From the NCBI GenBank assembly GCA_026692885.1, contig JAPLNJ010000021.1:1-7381 (forward strand): 7,381 nt of DNA, given 5' to 3'. Below the pieces are notes generated by a model. It saw only the letters and a list, made by a program, of their open reading frames with translations, searched no databases and was not told the DNA's origin. The DNA comes from Planctomycetota bacterium (lineage in GTDB: Bacteria > Planctomycetota > Planctomycetia > Pirellulales > Pirellulaceae). Of the stretch, positions 1 to 5,530 are shown one piece after another. The position numbers were made by a program, and so were the translations under genes. Position 1 is the stretch's first letter. Each line of letters begins with the position of its first letter.

Positions 1-109
1 CCAAGCAGATATCCGGATGAAAGGTTTCGTCTTCGGCTACCGTGATTTGCCTCGGCGGCATCTGGGCGGCCAGTCGTTGGTCTTCTTCCTCGGCGAAACG
101 AATTATACC
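1..109 (-). pseudogene. Fragment of a transposase-like protein (DETFHP family), running off the left edge
   Basis: The minus strand is open from 109 to the window edge. It encodes a stretch beginning GIIRFAEEEDQRLAAQ and continuing through RQITVAEDETFHPDICL. The DETFHP-x-ICL block resembles, from memory, an uncharacterised transposase-like family common in cyanobacteria and planctomycetes (I recall the label DUF6399); this match could not be searched. The frame is the same as that of the IS630 relic just upstream and is separated from it only by that relic's TGA stop at 110-112. No start codon of its own lies before the relic, except an internal ATG within the fragment. The simplest reading is a gene body whose 5' part was replaced when the IS630 element arrived or was rearranged. 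The rest lies outside the window, so whether it is broken cannot be settled. Coding character is moderately supported; the family name is tentative. Confidence 0.4.
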
Positions 110-793
110 TCACGCGGTTAACAATGACACATTCTCGAAGGTCTGAAAGTTCAGGGTGATAAGGGAGCTGATTTCGTTTTTATGTTCGGTCGTAAGTTGG
201 TCGAGGCACTGCTCGATGGCCGCGTGGAAGTCGGCGTAGTTGGTGTGGTGTCGACAGTGCAGGGCTTTCTTCTTGGTGAACTTCCAGAGCCGTTCAATCA
301 GGTTCAGATTCGGCGAGTATGAGGGTAGAAACAGCAGTTCGATTTGGAGTTCGCGGGCCAAGCTTTGCACCAGTTCGCAACGCTGATAACGAGCGTTGTC
401 GAGAACCAGCGTGATCGGCACGCTGAGGCCCAACGCGGCGACCTTCCGCAGTAGTTCGCACACCGTCTCCGCCGTGACGTAAGTGTGGTTCGTAACGCGA
501 ATCAGTTCCTGGGTCGTGGCATTCAATGCTCCCAGCACGTTGAACCGTTGACGGCCCGACGCGGCACGCACGAAGAGGCGGACGGAGCACCACACCCACC
601 CCAGGAACGACCCCAGTACGAAGTGCGCGGCGTCCACAAAGAACACCGCACGCGTGCCCGCCTGGGCCTCGGCGAGACGCGGTTCAAGTTCCACCTTTTA
701 AAAAGCCGCCTGCGTGGCGACGTGTTCTTCCACGGATTGCTTGGGCGGAACCGGTATCGCGGCCACCTTACGCCACCTCAACCCTAGCTCGGA
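110..793 (-). pseudogene. IS630-family transposase relic, N-terminus missing, in-frame TAA
   Basis: The 194-residue open part (GTG at 692-694 to TGA at 110-112) is the DDE catalytic domain of an IS630/Tc1-mariner-type transposase. The first Asp is in FFVDAAHF (residue 21), the second in LVLDNARYQ (99), and the Glu in YSPNLNLIERLW (134). That gives 34 residues between the last two, the classic DD34E spacing. Upstream in the same frame, past a TAA at 698-700, sequence typical of the same family continues (SELGLRWRKVAAIP, then KQSVEEHVATQAAF) up to 793, where another in-frame TAA lies at 794-796. The GTG is therefore not a true start: the gene was longer and one codon became a stop. Full IS630 transposases are about 340-360 residues, so the N-terminal helix-turn-helix region (about 120-130 residues) is missing. 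The left break lies directly beyond the methyltransferase stop codon. A TATA at 104-107 followed by CCTCACGC may be the 3' terminus of the element, since this family inserts at TA. It is almost certainly inactive. Confidence 0.85.
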
Positions 794-797
794 TTAT

Positions 798-1517
798 TCA
801 GACCATTGCCGAGGAACTTTCCCAGACGGCCAGAATGGATTTTCCCAACCGATGACTCGTCAACGGATCGATGACCTTGGAAATCCGCACGAGCACCTTG
901 TCCCAGAACGCGATCTGTCCGGGAGTGGGCCTGGCGCTGCGGAGCAAGAAATGGTTGCCCGCCGACGCCAGCAGACCGACCGCATCCAAGTAGATCAGTT
1001 TGGCCAGCCGCAAGCCGGGTGGCGTGAGCGTCGCCAAGGTCCGCTTCACATATCGCCGGTGGTGCCCGATCGCTGCGTCGAAGGGCGAAAACAGCCACGG
1101 ATGGGCGGGTGCGACAATGACCAAATGACCACCGGGAGCCAGTCGCTTCGCGGCGTTGGCTAGTTCCTCCCGATCGTCCTCGATATGCTCCAGCACGTCG
1201 ATATACAGCAGCGAATCGTACCGTTCGCCGGACGGAATGTCACGCAAGGTGCCGAGCAGCAAATGGCAGCGCGCTGGCAACTCGCCGTCGAGCAGGGCTC
1301 GTTCGAGTGCTTGGGCCAAGTTGCGATCCGGTTCCAGGCACCACCACTCGGCGTCGCAGGTCGGGGCCAGCGCGCGGGTTGTCCCACCCACGCCGGCTCC
1401 GACTTCGAGCACGCGCCGTCCCAGATAGGGTCTGAGGTGTCGCGCCAAGTAGGCTTTCCAGACGGTGGCTGCCGCGAAGATCTCAAGTTCTTGGCCGGGG
1501 TAATTCGTCGCGTTCAT
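798..1517 (-). CDS. SAM-dependent class I methyltransferase
   Basis: This 239-residue cytosolic protein has a Rossmann-fold methyltransferase core. Motif I is VLEVGAGVGG (residues 36-45, SAM-binding glycine loop), followed by an acidic strand end CLEPD (60-64) that would bind the SAM ribose. Motif IV-like YIDVLEHIEDD lies at 105-115, and GGHLVIVAPAHPWLF at 129-143 is the strand after the domain. GHHRRY at 151-156 is a signature I associate with methyltransferases encoded next to family 2 glycosyltransferases. The ATG overlaps the TGA of the upstream glycosyltransferase (ATGA, 1514-1517), so the two are co-transcribed and probably translationally coupled. The substrate cannot be read from sequence; a sugar or lipid-linked glycan intermediate made by its partner is an inference. 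The C-terminus (VWESSSAMV) ends at 798-800 directly against the IS630 relic. The length is normal for the family, so little if anything was lost. Confidence 0.88.
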   Translation of the reverse strand: MNATNYPGQELEIFAAATVWKAYLARHLRPYLGRRVLEVGAGVGGTTRALAPTCDAEWWCLEPDRNLAQALERALLDGELPARCHLLLGTLRDIPSGERYDSLLYIDVLEHIEDDREELANAAKRLAPGGHLVIVAPAHPWLFSPFDAAIGHHRRYVKRTLATLTPPGLRLAKLIYLDAVGLLASAGNHFLLRSARPTPGQIAFWDKVLVRISKVIDPLTSHRLGKSILAVWESSSAMV

Positions 1518-2521
1518 GCCGGCGGTTCCGTCTCACCAGGCCGGGAGAAGACGACTTCGCGGCGTCCCAGGAAGTGGATATAGTCGCGGGATGGCAGGAA
1601 CGCGGCGCGGTTGCGACCGCTGAGGATCAGGAAGCTGAAGCACGTCGCCAGCAGGACCGACTGGAGCAGCAGCAGGCCCAGCAAGCCGACGCTGTAGGTG
1701 GCCCACCCGGGAACGGCCAGCGAAGTGAACAGCCGCACGGCCACCACGGCCGACATGCCACCCAAAGTCAACAGGCCCAGGCCGACGCAGGCCAACAACA
1801 ACCGCACCCCGACCAGATCGCTGAAGACCGAGATGGCCACCAGGCCGTGGACCACCAACGCCACAAAGTTCATCCGCGATGAACCGTCCAGACGCTTGGC
1901 GCGCTGGGTAGGAATCGAACACCAGGAGATGCGGGCGGAGAATACGGCCGCCGCGTAATGACTCCACAGGTCGGGTGATGTCACCAGGCTCCAGACTGCG
2001 GACGGTGGCAGGATGCTGAAGTTCCCCACCCGCACACTACGGCCCGTCAGCAGCAAGTGGACCAGGCGAAACAGCAGATATCCCAGGCGAAACACGAGAC
2101 CCTCGGAGCGTTTGGTCCGTGCCGCAAAGACGACTTTCCTGCCTCGTTCGGCCCGGTACTGCGCCAACAGACGCGGAATATCCTCCGGCGCATCTTCGCC
2201 GTCCGAATCCATGATTATCAATGGTTGGGAGAGGTCGTGTGCGTGCAAGTGACACAGCCCGACGCAAATCGCCCGCTGATGCCCCAAATTGCGGCGCAAC
2301 TGCAGGATTTCAACGCGGTCGAGGGCGTGGAAGTTACCCGCAACAAACTGCTGCTCGTGCGCAACGGCTGAACCGTCATCGATCACGACCACCGCTGCCG
2401 ACAGGTCATGGGCTGCGAGAACCTGATCGATCTTCGGCAAGAGTATCCCGGCCGCCTTCCAATCGTTGTAGACGGGCATCAGGATGATCAACCGGTTGCC
2501 TCCCGCTGCTGGTAAACTCAT
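1514..2521 (-). CDS. Membrane-anchored family 2 glycosyltransferase (DPM1/GtrB/ArnC-like)
   Basis: This 335-residue protein has an N-terminal GT-A domain and two C-terminal transmembrane helices. The fold is marked by LMPVYND (14-20), the nucleotide-binding VVIDDGS (45-51), NLGHQRA (78-84) and the metal-binding DSDGED (105-110, D-x-D). KRLDGSSRMNF at 209-219 corresponds to the conserved loop before the membrane anchor in GtrB-like enzymes. Hydrophobic segments lie at about 239-262 and 276-300, followed by a cytosolic tail containing SRDYIHF. Such enzymes usually transfer a sugar from a nucleotide donor to a polyprenyl phosphate or lipid acceptor at the inner membrane face; the donor and acceptor here are unknown. 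The stop overlaps the downstream methyltransferase start. The ATG at 2519-2521 directly precedes the first beta strand and gives the expected domain length. No Shine-Dalgarno sequence is visible before it, which could mean a short-leader or leaderless mRNA. Confidence 0.9.
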   Translation of the reverse strand: MSLPAAGGNRLIILMPVYNDWKAAGILLPKIDQVLAAHDLSAAVVVIDDGSAVAHEQQFVAGNFHALDRVEILQLRRNLGHQRAICVGLCHLHAHDLSQPLIIMDSDGEDAPEDIPRLLAQYRAERGRKVVFAARTKRSEGLVFRLGYLLFRLVHLLLTGRSVRVGNFSILPPSAVWSLVTSPDLWSHYAAAVFSARISWCSIPTQRAKRLDGSSRMNFVALVVHGLVAISVFSDLVGVRLLLACVGLGLLTLGGMSAVVAVRLFTSLAVPGWATYSVGLLGLLLLQSVLLATCFSFLILSGRNRAAFLPSRDYIHFLGRREVVFSRPGETEPPA

Positions 2522-2527
2522 TCAATC

Positions 2528-2556
2528 AGCGTACCCGACCAGCGTGCAGTTTTCAA
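2528..2556 (-). promoter_or_regulatory. Weak candidate promoter for the glycosyltransferase operon
   Basis: On the minus strand a TTGAAA (2551-2556) is followed, 17 bases later, by TACGCT (2528-2533). The -35 box matches the sigma-70 consensus at five of six positions; the -10 box matches only at three. Initiation would fall almost on the ATG at 2521, giving a nearly leaderless mRNA. This fits the lack of a ribosome binding site, but the -10 is poor and the assignment is speculative. Confidence 0.22.
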
Positions 2557-2570
2557 TGAGAGTTGACCGT

Positions 2571-2588
2571 AGCCCAACTGGTTGGGCT
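2571..2588. promoter_or_regulatory. Perfect 8-bp dyad in the divergent intergenic region (possible operator)
   Basis: AGCCCAAC and GTTGGGCT are exact inverse complements separated by TG. The site lies about 50 bp upstream of the glycosyltransferase start and about 85 bp upstream of the phosphatase start. Its size and symmetry suit a dimeric DNA-binding protein. It is not followed by a T-tract, and a 2-base spacer is too short for a good full-length RNA hairpin. The identity of any regulator is unknown. Confidence 0.4.
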
Positions 2589-2607
2589 TGATGATTGGGC
2601 GACAGTA

Positions 2608-2630
2608 CGCTATCACGATCGTTGATCGCG
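2608..2630. promoter_or_regulatory. Imperfect 23-bp dyad upstream of the phosphatase gene (possible operator)
   Basis: The arms CGCTATCA and TGATCGCG match as inverse complements at seven of eight positions and are separated by 7 bases (CGATCGT). The centre lies about 39 bp from the centre of the neighbouring dyad at 2571-2588, roughly four helical turns. It sits where the promoter of the plus-strand phosphatase gene (ATG at 2674) would be expected. No convincing sigma-70 pair was found for that gene. Operator function is an inference from symmetry and position only. Confidence 0.3.
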
Positions 2631-2673
2631 TTCTTGCAACCCGATACATGACAGTAGTGGAATTGGGAAAAAA

Positions 2674-4356
2674 ATGGCAGATGCATACCTGGTGGCCCAA
2701 AGCGGTCCCGTAGCGGGGCAGCGTTTCGAGTTAACGTCCGCGACGACCACGATCGGCCGGTTGATGGGCGAAATCGTGGTGAAGAACCTTCACGTTAGCA
2801 AGCAGCATGCCCGGATCACCCGCGATGGCGATGCCTACTATCTCGCCGACCTGGCTAGCCGCAACAAGACGTGGCTCAACAAATGCTTGGTCAGTTCGGA
2901 CCCGGTGCGTTTGAGGCACGGTGACCACATCAATGTCGCCAACATGTGCGATTTGATCTTCTGGTGGCCTCAGGCAGACCCTGGTCCTGGTCCTGAGGAC
3001 GAGTTTGTAGACGACGACGTCGAGGTGCACTCGACGTTGACGATTATGTCTCAAGTGGACGTCGGATCGAGTACGAGTTCGAGTTCAAGCACGACGCCAC
3101 CGACTCCGAGCCCGGAAGACAAACTGGCGGCGCTGATCGAGATCGCCCGGCAACTCGGCCACACCCTGGACCTCGCCACCGTGTTACCGCTGGTGCTCGA
3201 CAGCTTGCTCAAGATTTTCCACCGGGCGGATCGGGGCTTCATCATTCTGAAAACTGAGGCGGGGCGCTGGGATACCCGCTGGAAGAAAATTCGGGGTTCA
3301 AGCAGCGCGGACACCAGCCGCATCAGCCGCAAGATTGTCCGCTTGGTCATGGAATCGAAACAGGCGCTGCTGCTGAAAGACGCGCGAACCGAATTGCTGG
3401 ATCCAACCCATAGCGTGGCCTTGGCGCAGCTGCGATCCGTCCTGTGTGCCCCGCTGCTGGACTCGCGGGGCAATGCGTTGGGCGTCCTGCAGCTGGACAC
3501 GCTCGACAAACAAAGAGCCTTTCAGCAGGTGGATCTGGAACTTCTGGCCAGCGTGGCCATCCTGACGGGCATCGCTGTCGAGAACGCGAGGTTTCACGAA
3601 TGGGCCCTGCGACAGAAGATCATGGAACGCGATCTGGAACTCGCCAACGAAGTGCAGCAGGCGATCCTGCCCCGCGCGCGGCCGTGCATTGAGGGCTATA
3701 CGTTCTTCGACTACTACCGCCCCATGCATCACGTCGGCGGCGACTACTACGACTACATCCACCTGGCGGATGGGCGCACGGCCGTAATCGTAGCGGACGT
3801 CGTCGGTCATGGGGTGGCGGCGGCCATCATGATGGCCAAGGTGTCCGGAGACGCGAAATTCTGCTTGGCCAGTGAAAGCGACCCCGCGACGGTCATGGAT
3901 CGGCTGAACGATCGTATCTGCGAACTGAACATCGAGCGGTTCGTCACGGTCCTGCTGGTCGTCCTCGACCCCCTGCACCATCAGGTCACGATCCTGAACG
4001 CCGGACACATGCCACCGATTTGGCGGCGCGTCGACGGGACCATCGAAGAACCGGGCGGCGATATTTCCGGCATGCCAGTGGGTATCGAAAAGCCCAAAGT
4101 CTATCAGCAGAAAACGATCGAAATCCAACCCGGTGAGTTGCTTGCGATGTACACAGATGGGATCCACGAATCCCTGGGAGCGAACGACAAGCAGTTTGGC
4201 AGGGAACGCATTCGCCAACATGTCCGCGGCGCAGCAGGCAGTCCGGGTGCACTGGGCGAGATGATCATTCAGGACGTGCAACAGTACATCGGGACGGGTC
4301 CGCAAACCGACGACATGTGCCTGGTGTGCCTGGGGCGGAACACCGTGGCCTCTTAG
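2674..4356 (+). CDS. FHA-GAF-PP2C (SpoIIE/RsbU-type) serine/threonine phosphatase
   Basis: This 560-residue soluble signalling protein has three domains. An FHA domain (about 5-98) shows GR (28-29), S42, H45 and N64, the residues that bind phosphothreonine peptides. The usual Gly after N64 is Lys (NKTWLN). An acidic and Ser/Thr/Pro-rich linker (about 102-147, including five consecutive Ser) follows. A GAF domain (about 150-305) is the likely ligand or signal sensor. A short helical linker with the LANEVQQAILP signature (323-333) leads into the SpoIIE/RsbU phosphatase domain (to the C-terminus). There, GGDYYD (355-360), ADVVGHG (374-380), NAGHMPP (442-448), YTDGIHES (493-500) and TDDM (545-548) supply the metal-binding Asp residues and appear intact. 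It probably dephosphorylates a serine or threonine on an anti-sigma antagonist or another regulator, but no such partner or Ser/Thr kinase gene is in the window. The ATG follows GGGAAAAAA and no good ribosome binding site is seen. Two tandem TAG stops end the gene. Confidence 0.92.
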   Translation: MADAYLVAQSGPVAGQRFELTSATTTIGRLMGEIVVKNLHVSKQHARITRDGDAYYLADLASRNKTWLNKCLVSSDPVRLRHGDHINVANMCDLIFWWPQADPGPGPEDEFVDDDVEVHSTLTIMSQVDVGSSTSSSSSTTPPTPSPEDKLAALIEIARQLGHTLDLATVLPLVLDSLLKIFHRADRGFIILKTEAGRWDTRWKKIRGSSSADTSRISRKIVRLVMESKQALLLKDARTELLDPTHSVALAQLRSVLCAPLLDSRGNALGVLQLDTLDKQRAFQQVDLELLASVAILTGIAVENARFHEWALRQKIMERDLELANEVQQAILPRARPCIEGYTFFDYYRPMHHVGGDYYDYIHLADGRTAVIVADVVGHGVAAAIMMAKVSGDAKFCLASESDPATVMDRLNDRICELNIERFVTVLLVVLDPLHHQVTILNAGHMPPIWRRVDGTIEEPGGDISGMPVGIEKPKVYQQKTIEIQPGELLAMYTDGIHESLGANDKQFGRERIRQHVRGAAGSPGALGEMIIQDVQQYIGTGPQTDDMCLVCLGRNTVAS

Positions 4357-4380
4357 TAGTCGGAACGCCAGGCGGCGGCC

Positions 4381-4630
4381 TTGATCATAACGTTGCGAAA
4401 TGCTCGCAGTGTTGTGATCGCCCCCGAGAAGCTCCCGACGTAAGTCGGTGGGAGTGTTCCCGCCATGTGACTAACCCGGAGCCCCCTATCCGACCAGCCC
4501 GCCGAGTCGGGAGAACTCGGTGTGGCGCCGCGGTGTTAGGAGTTGGCGGGACTGCTCTCACCGACTTACGTCGGGAGCTTCTCGGATGGGACCAGCTCGC
4601 AGTGACGGCATTTCGCAGTGTTACGATCAA
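4381..4630. repeat. 250-bp foldback (MITE-like or BIME-like) element with nested hairpins
   Basis: The first and last 22 bases are inverse complements at 19 of 22 positions (4381-4402 and 4609-4630; TTGATC at one end, GATCAA at the other). Inside, 4424-4464 and 4545-4585 are inverse complements at 37 of 41 positions, with 27 consecutive exact matches (4424-4450 against 4559-4585). Smaller hairpins are nested within. One spans 4383-4419 (16-base arms, 13 matching, loop AATGC). One in each long arm is built on CCGAC-GTAA-GTCGG or its complement. A central one is CCGAGT-loop-ACTCGG at 4502-4520. It starts 25 bases after the phosphatase stop. No open frame of credible coding character spans it and no clear target-site duplication was found. 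It may be a non-autonomous mobile element, a composite of REP units, or a structured 3' end; sequence alone does not decide. Confidence 0.75.
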
Positions 4631-4661
4631 CGCCGAAACGCTGGAGATCGATTTCCCCTAG

Positions 4662-4689
4662 GTCCCCCATCCATCCCAGAAAGGGGGAC
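4662..4689. repeat. GTCCCCC/GGGGGAC hairpin
   Basis: GTCCCCC (4662-4668) and GGGGGAC (4683-4689) form an exact 7-bp stem around a 14-base loop. It lies between the foldback element and the G-run array and is probably the first half of one REP-like unit that ends at about 4721. There is no T-tract after the stem on the plus strand, so a simple intrinsic terminator is not supported. Confidence 0.5.
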
Positions 4690-4698
4690 GATCTGTCC

Positions 4699-4721
4699 GG
4701 GGAGAGGGTTGGGGTGAGGGG
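4699..4721 (+). repeat. G-quadruplex motif in a REP-like unit
   Basis: Four guanine runs of 4, 3, 4 and 4 bases are separated by loops AGA, TT and TGA, which satisfies the standard G3+ N1-7 quadruplex rule with very short loops. The block resembles, from memory, a G-rich repeat scattered through many GC-rich bacterial genomes. It lies on the coding strand of the upstream phosphatase gene, about 340 bases after its stop, so a read-through transcript would carry it as RNA. Confidence 0.6.
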
Positions 4722-4745
4722 CAACGCCGTTAAGGATTTTGGTAG

Positions 4746-4782
4746 CCGAATTCGCCAGAATTCGGGTGTTTGGCGTGAATTC
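4746..4782. repeat. GAATTC-rich hairpin repeat
   Basis: CCGAATTC (4746-4753) and GAATTCGG (4758-4765) are exact inverse complements around GCCA, giving an 8-bp stem with a tetraloop. A third GAATTC follows at 4777-4782. Three copies of one AT-rich hexamer in 35 bases stand out in this GC-rich DNA. The unit lies directly upstream of the IS4 relic and may mark its truncated left boundary or be a third REP-type family. Confidence 0.5.
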
Positions 4783-4806
4783 GCAACTATCGGGCCGAAC
4801 AGTATT

Positions 4807-5480
4807 GGAACATGGCTGATTATCAGCGACACCACGGAAGTCAACTTCGGGGCGAAAAATCAGGCTTCCGGGTTGGGACCGCTGGGCCAAGGCGTCGGTC
4901 GTGGCTTCTTGCTGCACTCCGGCTTGCTGGTACAGCCGGCTTTGACCAAGCAGATCGGACCGCCCCCGGAAGGCGTCCGCTTCGTGCAGGTCTGCAACCG
5001 GGGCGCAGACAACTTCGAGGTGTATTGTGAGTTGTTGCGTTCACTTCGTTGCCCGCGACGACCTTCGACGAGTCGTCGACGGTAATCGAGTACTACGAGA
5101 AGCGACCTGTGGTGGAAGACTTCCACAAGTCGCTCAAGACCGGGTGCCGTGTGGAGGAACGGCAATATGAGACCAGCGAACGCCTGGAGGCGATCACGGG
5201 ATTGTTGGGCGTGGCGGCGGTGCGATTGCTGCAATTACGTTCTGCATCGCGGCAGACGCCGAATCACGCGGCGGAGGAGGTGGTGCCGAGTCATTGGGTG
5301 ACCGTGCTGAGTCGGCTGCGTGGTGGACGCCCCATCGTGACGGTGCGAGACTTCTTCCGTCAGCTGGCGGGCCTGGGCGGCCACATGCTCCGCAAGTGCG
5401 ATGGCGAACCCGGCTGGATCACCCTCTGGCGTGGCTTCGAAAGACTTCACCTTGCCCTCGCGTCTTCTGAAAAGCGGTGA
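4807..5480 (+). pseudogene. IS4/Tn5-like transposase relic: truncated, internally deleted and frameshifted
   Basis: Two frames together carry IS4-superfamily signatures. Frame one (4807 to about 5035) has GTWLIISDTTEVNFG with the first catalytic Asp at 4828-4830, then GLGPLGQGVGRGF, then VCNRGADNFEVYCELL. Frame two (from about 5040 to TGA 5478-5480) has TSLPATTFDESS, then IEYYEKRPVVEDFHKSLKTG with the Y-R-E-K signature (catalytic Glu at 5115-5117), then LLGVAAVRLLQLR and a C-terminal RGFERLHLALASSEKR. Compared with Tn5 transposase, roughly 100 residues between the second Asp region and the Glu region are gone, and the frame changes at the junction near 5035-5045. The N-terminal DNA-binding part, about 90 residues, is also absent. 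The second catalytic Asp, in the motif usually written CDR, is Asn here (AAC at 4996-4998). The element is dead. Confidence 0.85.
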
Positions 5481-5491
5481 CTTGTCACCGC
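5474..5491 (-). terminator. Candidate intrinsic terminator of the accB-accC operon
   Basis: GCGGTGAC and GTCACCGC are exact inverse complements around a 2-base centre; a 7-bp stem with a CAAG tetraloop is the likely RNA form on the minus strand. On that strand the stem is followed by TTTT, and it lies 39 bases after the accC stop. The same palindrome overlaps the stop codon of the IS4 relic arriving from the other side. The short T-tract makes it a moderate terminator candidate; it may equally be a REP unit. Confidence 0.5.
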
Positions 5492-5530
5492 ACTCCAAAG
5501 GGCGGTAAAAAGAACTCGCCCCGTTACCAC

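Noticed and set aside
698..700. Programmed stop-codon read-through or recoding in the IS630 gene
   Set aside because: The element also lacks its N-terminus and has another in-frame TAA at 794-796, so simple decay is the economical explanation.
1574..1882. A Gln-rich 102-codon plus-strand frame
   Set aside because: It is antisense to the membrane segments of the glycosyltransferase; Leu and Val codons read backwards give Gln and His runs. There is no independent support.
3298..4305. A 335-codon open frame on the minus strand inside the phosphatase gene
   Set aside because: It has no family signature and mirrors the codon pattern of the well-supported FHA-GAF-PP2C gene on the other strand.
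4385..4661. Short open frames on both strands within the foldback element (up to 114 codons)
   Set aside because: Their sequence is dictated by the inverted repeat and has no protein-like pattern or start signals; the structural explanation is better.
4381..4806. A CRISPR array or tRNA/rRNA gene in the repeat-rich gap
   Set aside because: The repeats are inverted and of different families rather than regularly spaced direct repeats, and no cloverleaf or rRNA-like sequence was recognised.
5030..5060. Programmed ribosomal frameshift in the IS4 transposase
   Set aside because: No slippery heptamer was seen, about 100 codons of the core are missing at the joint, and a catalytic residue is mutated.
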